NCBI GenBank assembly: GCA_019044685.2
Contig: JAGTXX020000015.1
Coordinates: 682,001 to 746,000, forward strand
Length of the DNA: 64,000 nt
Direction: 5' to 3'
Source of the DNA: Nannochloris sp. 'desiccata'
Lineage: Eukaryota; Chlorophyta; Trebouxiophyceae; Chlorellales; Chlorellaceae
Part shown: positions 32,930 to 42,565 of the stretch, piece by piece
How positions within the stretch are numbered: position 1 is the first letter of the stretch
How the letters are laid out: every line of letters begins with the position of its first letter
Notes under the pieces: generated by a model
Database searches by the model: none
Told to the model about the DNA's origin: nothing
The model's input: only the letters and a program-made list of their open reading frames with translations
Program-made: the position numbers and the translations under genes

Positions 32930-33573
32930 GCTGCACTGGATGGGCGATGGCAGGTCTTTGCATCAATTGCAAGACAATTACTGAGCCAAATTGCTTGGAG
33001 ACTTTAAATGGGGAGCGGGAAGGGTCCTAAAGTGCACAGAAAAGGTCGTGGGCAGAAAGCACGCTATTTACTAGTAGTAGGATTGTTCCAAGCAGCTAGA
33101 ATTTACTTCTTAAACCTCATCGTGTTTGGGATCCGATAAAGATTTTTTTTCATTAATTTGCAATGAAAAGCGTCAATTGGTAGCACTAACTGCGACAGTG
33201 TTATCACCAATGGTCTCCAATTTGCGATTATGTACGTATTTGTTTTACCTATGCCGTTTGTTGGACTAATTCTCGTGTTAAATTAAAGAAAACTCAAATT
33301 TTGGCAAAAATATTCTTAGTATTGAGGGGAGAGGGGCATACTATAGGTTGGGAACAGCCAGCGTTGCTCAGCAAATATTTCTAGGGTAAGTTTTATTTCT
33401 TGATCTGTTGTTTTCTCGCTCTCAATTTTTACTTGCACCTGTGTATTTCAGAAATCCAAAATAAACAGCACCCTCAAGGCTCACACCTCATTCTAATAAT
33501 ATATTCATGCACTCTTGGATACGTCTAGTAGTAACAGCATCATTGACAAGCTCTGCTGTGCTACCCAAGTGGC
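32930..33573. other. divergent promoter region upstream of CDC26-TTM3
   Basis: Head-to-head region of a type II membrane protein gene and the CDC26-TTM3 locus. An ATG at 33507 lies in the TTM3 frame (see findings). No TATA box or repeat stands out. Confidence 0.45.
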
Positions 33574-33865
33574 ATGCTAGAGCTCAAACCATCCCGAATC
33601 GAACTCCGACCAGAGGACAAAGAAGAGGTAAAAACTATCTCCCTTGGCAGCTGGTGGTATAGGAATTTCTTCCAGTCCCTGATCAGATATTTTCACGCCT
33701 CCTTCCCATTATTTTTTCCTTTTTCAGTACGAGACGATCAAGGCGGAGCGAGCCGCCCAGCAACAATCAACTACACCTTCTTGGCAACAACAAGGACCTT
33801 CCACCAAAAAACCTACCGCAGCACAGCGGATTGGTCTCACTCAACTCGGCCGAGGGCAGCAGTAA
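33574..33865 (+). CDS. CDC26: APC/C subunit CDC26, first cistron of a two-cistron locus
   Basis: Small scaffold subunit of the anaphase-promoting complex/cyclosome that stabilises the TPR protein APC6. Exons 33574-33627 and 33728-33865, joined in phase 0 by a GT-AG intron, encode 63 residues. The N-terminus MLELKPSRIELRPEDKEEY matches the conserved CDC26 start (yeast to plants: ML-x-x-KPT-x-I-x-L-x-x-ED), and the end TAAQRIGL matches the conserved plant tail DRIHRIGL. The stop codon is 26 nt before the TTM3 ATG, in the same exon and a different frame, with no ATG between. In Arabidopsis the two proteins are made from one bicistronic mRNA; the same arrangement here supports both calls. Confidence 0.9.
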
Positions 33866-33891
33866 AGAATAACAACGAAGAAAATAGAAAA

Positions 33892-34560
33892 ATGAGTCCG
33901 ACACCAGCGGGAGCTGATGACAAAATCACCGCTGCTGTTGAAGATCACGGCCTCTCAGGTACAGAAGTAGAAATTAAACTGCGCATTCCTGACTCTGCAT
34001 CATATGATGCATTAGCACAAGCACTCATTCCATGCTTTAAGCAAGCACACGAACAAGAAAATTGGTTTTTCGATGGAGCAGGCAAAGAATTATCAAATAA
34101 ACGTGTTGTTCTTCGCCTTCGATTCTACGATATTGACCGTAAAGCACTGCTTACCTGCAAAGGGAAACAAGTTTTGGAAGGTGGGGTCGGTACTGCTCCT
34201 GAAGAAGAAGAAACCATTGACCCTAAAGTCGCACGTGGATACCTCGCTGACCCTCAAGCCCTTTTGGAGTCCTCATCGCCGTTGATCACAAAATTGAAAA
34301 GTCAATATGGACTTAAGAAAGGGTTGACCTTGCTCGGTGGATTTCAAAATTTAAGAAAAGAGTATTCCTGGCGTGGTAATTTGTTAGAATTAGATCAAAC
34401 CAGCTACCCTTGGGGTACTTTGCACGAGCTGGAGTGTGAGACGACCACCCCACAAAAATTAAAATTGGAATTGGAGAGCTTGTTAGATACTTATGGAGTT
34501 GCTTATAGCGATTCTACAAAGAGTAAATTTGCTAATTTTGTAGATAAAACGTTGGAATAA
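33892..34560 (+). CDS. TTM3: triphosphate tunnel metalloenzyme (CYTH domain), TTM3-like, second cistron
   Basis: Metal-dependent hydrolase of inorganic tripolyphosphate, with an eight-strand tunnel fold. From ATG 33892 it has 222 residues, close to plant TTM3 (about 210). The CYTH signature ExExK is EVEIK (25-29); further tunnel residues are in RVVLRLRFYD, ALLTCKGK, LRKEYSWRG, LLELDQTSYPWG and HELECET. The succession FQNLRKEYSWRGNLLELDQT is very like plant TTM3. No intron interrupts it; it shares the exon holding the CDC26 stop. The frame stays open upstream through the spliced CDC26 region to an ATG at 33507, so an N-terminally extended form is possible, but the ATG 33892 form equals the family length. 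Confidence 0.9.
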   Translation: MSPTPAGADDKITAAVEDHGLSGTEVEIKLRIPDSASYDALAQALIPCFKQAHEQENWFFDGAGKELSNKRVVLRLRFYDIDRKALLTCKGKQVLEGGVGTAPEEEETIDPKVARGYLADPQALLESSSPLITKLKSQYGLKKGLTLLGGFQNLRKEYSWRGNLLELDQTSYPWGTLHELECETTTPQKLKLELESLLDTYGVAYSDSTKSKFANFVDKTLE

Positions 34561-34577
34561 CTTTATGTATATACTGG

Positions 34578-34596
34578 ATTGATTGATTGATTGATT
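34578..34596 (+). repeat. (GATT)n microsatellite
   Basis: Four to five perfect GATT units just after the TTM3 stop codon, in the probable 3' UTR. A TTTGTAAC element follows about 55 bp after the stop. Confidence 0.7.
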
Positions 34597-34813
34597 GCGT
34601 GTTTACTTGGACTTTGTAACAAATAGACTGGTAGATAGTAGAGAAGAAATGCAAATAGTAGTTTTTGATAGAAAGTAGGAAGGGGAATTTTCCTCTTCTG
34701 ATAGGAAAGTAAAGTAAGTAAAGGTTTGATTTAGCGAGTATCAACATATTGCAGAGAGAGAACAGAAAAATGTTTGTTAAAAAAAAAAAGTATATGTCTA
34801 CTCGTCTCATTTT

Positions 34814-37322
34814 CTACTCCCCTTCCAGGGTCTCTGTGTAAGAGCTATCTGCAGCTGCAGCAATTTCTTCTTGCAATTTCCTTACAGCTTTCGCAGCAGG
34901 CCCTTCCGCGTCATCATCTTCCCCTGAAGCTACAATAGGCACACCAACGCTTCCAGCTCCATTGCCGACTCCAAGCCCGCTTGCATCAGCAGTTGCCACG
35001 GCACTCCCACCAACATCAGTGTCCCTACTCTCACCATCTGAGCTACTTGTCGAACCACTCATAGATCCTCCACTCCCCCCACTTCTCAACTGCGCTTCAG
35101 CAACAGCCTTGGCTGCCGCTTTCTTAAACTCCAACTCGTCACTTTCAGCTTCGGCGGCTGCTTGTGCTTCCTGAAGCTGCTTTGTCAGTTGCTCGTACTT
35201 CACCATGAGATCTTGCCTTCTACTTGTAAATTGAGAAGGGAAGAAACCAGGAAAGTATCTTTGAATGAACCCAAAGATAAGGACGTGACCCACGGGTGTC
35301 AATGGTAATATCAAAATTATAGCAAAGGGGATGAATGTTAATAAATCTCGAGCTGTGCGTCGGAGGGCTGCAACTTCTCTGGGTTTCAACGTGCCACCAA
35401 GTAAGGCTCTCCAAAACAATCTCCCTGCCGCCCCAGCATCTGAACCTAATAACCTCACACCGCGGGTACCGAAATTAATGGCTTCGGTTGTAGTACTGAT
35501 TGCTTGACGTATCTGCATCTGCAATTTACTGAGAGACAAGCCTGATCCCCCAAAAACAGTTGTGTCTCCAACGCCAAGACGTAATCGTAAATCAGGAATT
35601 TCTGTAGCTAGCGCAGCAATATCACCATCATCGATGTATAAAGAACCACCAGATTCAACTTCAGAGGCCATGGCGGCTAATTCAGCGTCCAATTGACGGA
35701 ATTCAGCAGCAAGCAAGGCAACCTCGTCAGTACTGCCTCGACGGGAAAGAGCCAATGCAACAGAGCTGCCTATTGAAGAAGAAGACGATGATACTGACCC
35801 TTCTTGTTGTTGTGCTGCTGCTGCAGCTGATGGGTCACCTAGAATATCAACAACTTCCCCTTCTAAGCATCCGTAAATATACTCCATCTCTAATTGTAAA
35901 GTACGCACAGCCAATGCTCGAGAGACAGCAGCAACCTCGTTATCCATTTGTCGGAGCTCAGCGGCCATACGAGCACGTCCTTGAATACCCGCCTTCCGTA
36001 ACCTGGTTTCACGAGCTTTACTTGCTTCCTGTAGCTTCTTTTCCAACTCCTCAATCTCACCATGCAAAGCATCCACAGCAGCGGCCCGGTCAGATTCTAA
36101 AGTGGAGGGTAATGGCAATCCAGAAGGTGCAGCAGAGGAGGCACCGTCGTATGCTGATCCATTTAATCGATCCCATAATCCACGAGCCCAGGTAGCACTT
36201 TTCTGTACACCTTGAATAAGACCTTCAGGCGACGTTTCTCGTACCCTTGCAACAGCAGGCTGTAATCGCCTGGCTAAAAATCTTTCTGCAACACGTTCTG
36301 CTTCACCGAGACGTTCTCCAAGTCCACGACGAGCTTCAGCTGCTAAATAATACCCACCTTCGGGGGCACCATCGCCGTCACCGATTGACTCCAATGCTGG
36401 CGGTAACCCTAAAGCACGAAATCGAGCATTTCTGGCATCTAACGCTGCTTGAGCGACTGAAATAGACGAGAATGGAAGTTCTGTGATCTCTTTAGATACA
36501 CGATCCATTAATTGTGAATAGACTTCTTTAACTCGTTTTTGAATTTGGTGTTCGACCTCCGATGGGTCTATTGATGAAGAATTTTTAGGATTAACAAATA
36601 AAAGACCATAACGTTCAGGCTGAGATTTCAACGCTTTGAGGCCTAGACGTAACTCTTCTGCTGTTAATTCCATCTCTGCTAGGAGAACAACTGCTTCTTC
36701 GATGCGTTCTTCAAGTTGGGCTTGAAGCTGTGCGTCAGCTGCAGCAGCGGCGGCAGCCAAATCCATTGATGCGGCATTTTCTGAATCTAATTCATTATCA
36801 GCTTTCGAAGTAGAAGGGAACTCTTCGGGGGGTTGGTATACAGGTGATGGGAGCTGTAATAGAGGCTCTGCGCGTAATAAATTGCGGTATAGCTTACGGA
36901 GCAACAAAGCCGATTGCAATCGAGCAGACCGACGTGCTGCTTTGGCTGTGGTATCAGAAATAGTATTTGCCGTGCTGTATGCATCTAATGCGTTTGAAGA
37001 GCCAGATGGAGAGTCCAAGGCACCACCACCGCTGCTAGAAGAGGCAGCAGAGCGAATAAAACTATGCCGACGTGTTGTGAAATCTAATTGCAGGCTTTGA
37101 TTTCTCCGAGAAAAGTTTGAGAGAAGACTTTTTTTTCTAACGGACCTGTGCATTGAGGTGCTTATTATTACGTGAATATAAGATGAGGGCGATGCAGTAT
37201 GATAAATAATATATATAGCAATAAACTCACCTGCATGGTAACTGCCAAGGCCCAACTTTGAAGGCAGGATGGCGATATAAGGGCATATAGCCGGCCACAA
37301 CAATAATGCCCAATTCCCTCAT
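34814..37322 (-). CDS. LETM1-like membrane protein, organellar
   Basis: Member of the LETM1-like group (ion exchange or membrane-protein insertion in mitochondria or plastids). The preferred model joins 37322-37231 to 37145-34814 by a GT-AG intron (807 residues); a single-exon start at ATG 37153 is the alternative. The first 80 residues are Arg/Ser-rich and serve as an organelle transit peptide. The LETM1 core is at about residues 600-690: FWRALLGGTLKPREVAALRRTARDLL, a membrane segment with the Pro-rich FIPFAIILILPLTP, and then RYFPGFFPSQF, typical of LETM1. Long coiled coils precede it (AELRQMDNEVAAVSRALAVR) and follow it (KYEQLTKQLQEAQAAAE). Plant relatives of this length include plastid forms; the organelle is not settled. 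Confidence 0.83.
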
Positions 37323-37589
37323 GATGTGCACCCACTAAAATAATGCTGCAACGATTATCTGGTCACTTGTTTTTGAATTTCGACAGATTTTAAACACCAA
37401 CTTTTGTCTCAACACGTTACTTGCGACCGCGATTTCCAGACTGCATATGTCGGGGATGTATAAAGTTTCAAACAAGATTGAAAGCCAGCGCGAAATTCAG
37501 ATGACTCTTCTCTCCGTGGTGCGAAAAGCTTCAAAGTCGAAAGTAAAGAAAGGCTGGAGGGAAACAGTTTTTTTCCTCTTGGGAAAAGC

Positions 37590-37609
37590 TGGGAAACTCG
37601 AGTTTCCCA
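37590..37609. repeat. 20-bp perfect palindrome
   Basis: TGGGAAACTCGAGTTTCCCA is its own reverse complement. GGGAAA-type arms recur at 22473-22562 and 40815-40880, so this may be a degenerate copy of the same element family. Confidence 0.7.
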
Positions 37610-37930
37610 GTGAATGAATTTGTATACCCCTGAGGAAACTCTATGCCGCGCGGGGAAACTGCGGTAGGCGACCTTGCTGTTTCCCAGAATCGGATCAAGC
37701 TGCTGATCATGGATAAAAATAAACTGTGGGGTTTTCCTCCTCACAGCCCCTCACGGACCCCGTGTATATTTTATATATCCCGCAGTATCTATATCAGGCT
37801 TGTCACATCCCTTTCAGCGCGAGAATTCACCTGCAGCAGGGGCAGCTGCCGGCGATCACTTTTCCGGCGGATCTAGTAAACCAACTGTTGGAGGATTGTC
37901 CTTGGTGCGCGAACTACTCGTCAGCCTGAT

Positions 37931-37982
37931 CTACCGGAGAGATGACAATGCACAACCTACTGGAGAGATGCCAATGCACAAA
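37931..37982 (+). repeat. 26-bp tandem duplication
   Basis: Two adjacent 26-bp units starting CTACCGGAGAGATG and CTACTGGAGAGATG, with three mismatches. Probably a replication-slippage duplication. Confidence 0.65.
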
Positions 37983-38808
37983 CACCGGGTGGACCTCCGA
38001 GAGATACTCCTCGATCTGCTCCGGCGGCATATCAATATCTCCGTGCCAAACATCGTGCTATTTTTAAAAATAATCAAGAAATGATACTCTCGTCTTCTAC
38101 TGCTCTATTGTATGGTTGTTACTGCGTGCAGATGACGTTCGTAAGAAAGAGGAGGATATTCGGACGAAAAGGGGTGGAGGCTATAGCTTCGACTTTTTCT
38201 CCGAGACTCTCTTCGCCAATGGGCTCGAGCGTGCTCAGGAGAAATAACAAGTAGATAATAACTATACACGATGGTCGAAAACGCAGTGTTTTAATGATTT
38301 TACAAAGGGCAATGCTGGTCTAAAAAGGCATATAAAATTTGGCAGGTAAAACATTTTGCAATACACCTGGGCATATTAAAGAAGGTCACTGGGAGGAGAA
38401 TGCCCCCTCTCCCTGCCATCTGAAAGCGGTACATGCTGTAGCTGGCCATCGTGGAGGTCCGCAACGCAGCTTTGACTGTTCTAGCTACCCTGTGGGGTTC
38501 CCGTCGTCCATGGCGGTGGCCTGGCGACGGCGGGGCGACGGCGGTTATCAGATGAAGGGTATCTATCTCCTGATAAGGGTGGGCAGCAGCAGCAGCAGCA
38601 GCTAACTGACGAAGCTGAGAGGATCGCCGATCAAGGATCACTGATATCAAAGATCATTCGTTATTTTTAAACTTTTCGTGCTCCATGGCACCAGGGAGTA
38701 GCAGGAGAGATTAAAATAGGCCTGCGGGCGTCCCTCTGGGGATAGTGAATCAAGCTTTTTGATCTGAAGGAAGGAAACAAGATACTTAAAGTTTTTCTCT
38801 GCTGAAAA

Positions 38809-39238
38809 TAGGGTTGGGGGTAACCAGTTTTTAGAGCTAGTTATGGTTAGTTCTCGTTATGTTACTAACAATTTCAATAACCAGATAACCAGCACGCTAA
38901 CCACTATAACCTGCCTGGGGGATCTTTCACAGATGCAAGATTAAATCAAGTAGACTGCAACAGTTCCTTAAGATAGCGACCAAAGCGGCGTAAAGCACTG
39001 CAGATAATCAACTATAGATGCAATAAATAAATGTAAATGTATTAAATAACCAGGAGCAAGTTTCTCCACCTCCCCATTTTCAAATTGATCATCGATCCCC
39101 ACTTCGGCTGCCATTAAGAAAAGGCCGGTAGTGTCCCTTGTAGAGGTTATTAACCAGCGTGGCCACAGGTTATGGTTATTTATATTAGTTATTTAACCGG
39201 TAACTAACCAATAACCACAGGTTATCACCCCAAGCCTA
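38809..39238. mobile_element. non-autonomous hAT-type transposon, element A (430 bp)
   Basis: The element starts TAGGGTTGGGG and ends CCCCAAGCCTA, imperfect terminal inverted repeats (TAGGSTTGGGG) of the hAT type. It is flanked on both sides by the same 8 bp, GCTGAAAA (38801-38808 and 39239-39246), the target duplication length diagnostic of hAT transposases. Both ends are filled with short TAACC/GGTTA motifs in both orientations, as subterminal transposase-binding sites are in this superfamily. No transposase reading frame is present, so it must be mobilised by an enzyme elsewhere. The perfect target duplication suggests a fairly recent insertion. Confidence 0.85.
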
Positions 39239-39587
39239 GCTGAAAACTTAACTCACCTCTCCGGCGTCCTTTAAGTTAATTATTCTTAAAGTAAAACACT
39301 ATTTAAAAATATTAGAACTGCATAAAACCTTGGCGAAGTTTTATTGCCTCCAAAGAGATCGCTTCTAGAATTAATAATCAAGTAATTAGCTTTAGACTTT
39401 GAGGCAAAAGCTTAGCTCTGACTCTTGGTGCAAAAGTAGGTTTGTTGTTATATTCTTGGAGCCCTGCAAGCCCAGAGCGGAGTACCTGAAAGCTCATCTG
39501 CACACTCCACATTTGTGGGCCGGGGCAGATTCCAAACACGACTCACGGATGTCTAGCTAATGTTAATGTTTTTCTTTCGCAGATAAC

Positions 39588-39995
39588 ATGGTGCGAGGAG
39601 CTTCGAGTAGGCTTGGACATTTAACCAAGCGCGCTGGTGCACGTGCGACTGTTAGCTCTGCACAAACAGATCCTTTGTCGAGGGCGGCATTTAAATTCAT
39701 GGCGGATACGGCCAAGGCAAGTACGGAGGAGCGACATAGGGTTGATACAAAGCTTGAGGATCAACGCCAATCTGTCGATGACAGGTTCCAACGTATCCTA
39801 GAAAGATTTTCAAGCTCGCAGAACAGCTTGAGAACTGACTTCTCAAGCTTGAGAACTGACTTCTCAAGCATGAGAACTGACGTACATGCTGTAGATAAAA
39901 AGGTAACATATATCTCAGGAGGTACTGGTCTTTTGGTCGTATTAGTTACATTAGCTGGGGTTGCAAGTAAGTTTGGTCTCTTCGGGGGCTCCTAA
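39588..39995 (+). CDS. small coiled-coil protein with C-terminal membrane segment
   Basis: 135 residues from ATG 39588. The N-terminus (MVRGASSRLGHLTKRAGAR) is Arg/Ser-rich and could be an organelle-targeting peptide. A helical region with a heptad LRTDFSS repeated two and a half times (encoded by two identical 21-bp units at 39825-39866 and a partial third) forms a coiled coil, and a final hydrophobic segment GTGLLVVLVTLAGVA (about residues 112-126) is a possible tail anchor. An acceptor-like TTTCTTTCGCAG stands five bases before the ATG, so an upstream noncoding or coding exon may exist. No family recognised; similar bacterial and organellar coiled-coil/anchor proteins exist. It lies alone in the repeat island. 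Confidence 0.5.
   Translation: MVRGASSRLGHLTKRAGARATVSSAQTDPLSRAAFKFMADTAKASTEERHRVDTKLEDQRQSVDDRFQRILERFSSSQNSLRTDFSSLRTDFSSMRTDVHAVDKKVTYISGGTGLLVVLVTLAGVASKFGLFGGS
39825..39881 (+). repeat. 21-bp tandem repeat in coding sequence
   Basis: Two identical 21-bp units beginning AGCTTGAGAACTG and a third partial, diverged unit. Each unit encodes one coiled-coil heptad. Confidence 0.8.
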
Positions 39996-40924
39996 ATCTA
40001 CTGCACCGGTCGTAGCTATATCCATTGAAGTGGTGGCCTCAACTACGGATCCGTGCTGATGTTTTTTGGTAATTTCTTTGTTTAGGTTTGGTCTTATTTC
40101 GCCAACTAGATACCTTAATTTCTGATTAGAAGTGTATGTACCCGTTTAAACTTGTCTTTTTTAGTTTGCAATAAAGTACCACCTGTCAATTTCATAAATT
40201 AATCAAGCAACAAAAAATACACTGCCGTCAACGCAACAATAAAAACAAGAAACAGTAGCAGTAATTAAAATACGCGTTCTCCTCTTTTTTACAGACAGTT
40301 TTCAACATTATTTACAGATGCTGGTCTTCTACAGGGATATGGGCAATGGAATGGAGCATCATCTGAAGCCTGCTGGAGTAGTGGCGGACTGGAAAAGCGG
40401 CGGTATCAACAAAGGCGCTGGAGAGCGGCGGTGCCGCACCCCGGCAGCATGGCCTGGCCTCTCAGCGCACATTCCACGTGCTTGAATATAACCCAGCTTT
40501 CCAGCTTCCTCGCTCAGATGCACCCGAAGCTCCCCTTCTTGAGCTCCTCGTAGCAGTCAGCTCATCGCTGTTTCTGGCTGATCGATCAAAAAGTCCACTG
40601 CACCTGCGAGACAATGACAGTGGTTGGCGTTTTCGAAAATAAATATAAAGATGTAAGATCTATAAGATGCATATGATTGTATTCCTCGTGGCTCCTGATA
40701 TTCTATATTACTAACTTCTGCTCTAAGACGGGGATGGATGATCATATCACATTTTTGCAAATGGGCAGCAGAGCAGGAAGATGCTGCAGATGCTGGAAAA
40801 TTTTCTCCCCCGTGGGAAATAAAAACAAGGTTTTCCAGCTGTTTCTTAACACAGAGTGAGGGAAATATTTTGTTTCCCTGCCAGGTGGGGGCTTTTCCGC
40901 AAAGAAAGTCCTGAGCCTGGAGTT

Positions 40925-41610
40925 TAGGGCTGGGGCCGTAGGGAATAGGGCAGTTGTAGGCTAGAGCCCTAGATAGGCTAGAACTACTTTATTGTGCATA
41001 AACTGCCCTATTTTGAAGCCCGCTAGGGCGCTAGGGCGTATAGGGTTGCTAGTCCCTAGAGAGGAGCTGGGCCAGTGGTGAAGAAAAGCTGGAAAATTAG
41101 AAAGTTTCTAGAAACTCAATTTAAATTTAAATTTGCTTGCTTTACCATCAACCATTCAGAGTGTAAAACACATTTACAGCTATCTACCAATAGCAGCTGG
41201 CTTTAAGCCAAATCTACGTTTTCGCCTACTCGATCTGATCTGTTAAAATGTTGCCAGGTCAATCCATTGAAGGAAGCCCTGAGCCCGAGATGGTTCAGCC
41301 AACCCCTGAATAGCTTCAGCTACATTATGATCTTGTTAAAGATTACGACAGGGCCATCGCTGCCATCAAGCGGGCTCCGCCAACATGAATCTGATTGATT
41401 GAATTTGAATCAGCAACCCTATTCCAGCCCTATCTAGCCCTATATATGCCATAATTTACTCTGTGTAAAGTGCACTTTCTTTTAAGATGCTCTAGGGCTG
41501 AATTAATAGGGCAAAATATCCCTAGAGCCCTACATATCCCTAGAACTGCCCTATCATAGAAAGGGTGAAATAGTATTTCACCTTTCTATAGCCCTATAGC
41601 CCCAGCCCTA
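40925..41610. mobile_element. non-autonomous hAT-type transposon, element B (686 bp)
   Basis: The ends are perfect 12-bp inverted repeats, TAGGGCTGGGGC and GCCCCAGCCCTA, of classic hAT type. Identical 8-bp target duplications CTGGAGTT flank it (40917-40924 and 41611-41618). About twenty TAGGG/CCCTA motifs crowd the two ends in both orientations, and a hairpin near 41555-41588 (GTGAAATA / TATTTCAC with flanking AGAAAG / CTTTCT) sits just inside the right end. The middle has only a short decayed reading frame (41248-41388) and no transposase, so it is a deletion derivative or MITE. Confidence 0.9.
41248..41388 (+). pseudogene. decayed short coding fragment inside hAT element B
   Basis: ATG followed by 46 codons with a single in-frame TAG (after QPTPE) and a terminal TGA. 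The residues around the stop, LQLHYDLVKDYDRAIAAIK, look like real helical protein sequence. It may be a remnant of the element's own protein or of a captured or pre-inserted sequence. No family recognised. Confidence 0.3.
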
Positions 41611-41798
41611 CTGGAGTTTGAGAGGCAATTTAGGCCCTAAGATCAAATGGAGTCATCTCTATAACAAAGCTTAAGCACCCGAGATGAATCAACACCTGGG
41701 GAGAAAATAACAAGAGTCATCCGCAGCAGGAAGCAATCCGCCCAACGAAGTTGGAGAGGAGATTTTTGCCTAGAACTTGTATTTTCTTTGTTTCTACA

Positions 41799-42118
41799 TC
41801 AGGGAATATTTCCTGCTGCGGAAGGAACTCTCGGTGCCATCAAAGACGCATTTACGAAGTTGTTCGTAAGCCCGTTTATCTTTGCATTGGTCCTCGTCTC
41901 AGCGTCAGGCACCGCCGTATACATGGCTGCCTGGACTTGAAGACGCCACTCTCCAGCTTGCGTCTTACATTCGTTGACAGCTGCAAGAACGGCCTTGATT
42001 TCGACCGAGTTCGCGTCTATTCTCTTAAAGAGTTCATACTTTACTTCTTTCTGCTGCTGCCCCGGCACCACCCAATTAAACGTTGTGAGGTCGTAGGCAA
42101 TAAAAATGCCATCAGCAC
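41799..42118 (-). other. possible orphan exon or gene fragment
   Basis: About 105 open codons following an acceptor-like TGTTTCCAG. The reading (IDANSVEIKAVLAAVNECK, then QVQAAMYTAVPDAETRTN) has protein-like composition, better than the opposite strand, but no upstream start exon and no family were identified. It could be an exon of a minus-strand gene or a transposon-protein remnant. Confidence 0.25.
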
Positions 42119-42565
42119 TGGAAACAATCACAGATAATAATGGAGTCAGTGCACACCTCTCTCTCTCTCTTGAATTAAAATCGGCCGCTCTTCAACTGAA
42201 TTCAAGTTGTGCTGTTGATGAATGGCGTCTAGCGTTGTGCCATACTTCATAGCTTTGGGGGTGTCTCTTGTATTTGTTTTGAGTACATGCGCAACGAGAG
42301 CACATCGTCCTCAATCATAGGAAGCAGAAATTTCGCCAGTCCGATATGTAGAATATTTCATCTTCTGGGTTTTTCCAAGGAACTTTGGAAGTTCTTTTCG
42401 GCGCATCTACGAATGTCCACTATATATGCTGCCCTCCGCTCCACCACCACCTCAATCATTCCCGCTCACCCAACATTACAACGACTCTTCCTTGGGGACC
42501 AAGGTCACCAAGGCACCCTAGCCATCGCCCTAAAAAAGATGCTGGCAGCGGTGCCAGCGGCAATG

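Larger units (their letters stand above)
37323..39587. other. 2.3 kb repeat-rich gap
   Basis: Contains a 20-bp perfect palindrome (37590-37609), a 26-bp tandem duplication (37931-37982), a short CAG run near 38584-38600, and a hAT-type element at 38809-39238. Open frames at 37800-38084 (plus) and 38300-38650 (minus) resemble no family and are not called as genes. Confidence 0.45.

Noticed and set aside
34532..34810. 92-codon minus-strand Tyr/Phe-rich open frame
   Set aside because: It overlaps the TTM3 end and the GATT microsatellite and has the composition of translated AT-rich UTR.
37800..38084. 94-codon plus-strand open frame as a gene
   Set aside because: It contains the 26-bp tandem duplication, has no recognisable domain and no clear promoter or splice context; coding is not supported.
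38300..38650. 116-codon minus-strand open frame with poly-Ala
   Set aside because: The frame is created partly by a CAG microsatellite and lacks any family resemblance.
40925..41610. Interstitial telomere or subtelomeric tract because of the many TAGGG/CCCTA motifs
   Set aside because: The motifs are irregularly spaced, on both strands and not in tandem TTTAGGG units; terminal inverted repeats with an 8-bp target duplication explain them as a hAT element.
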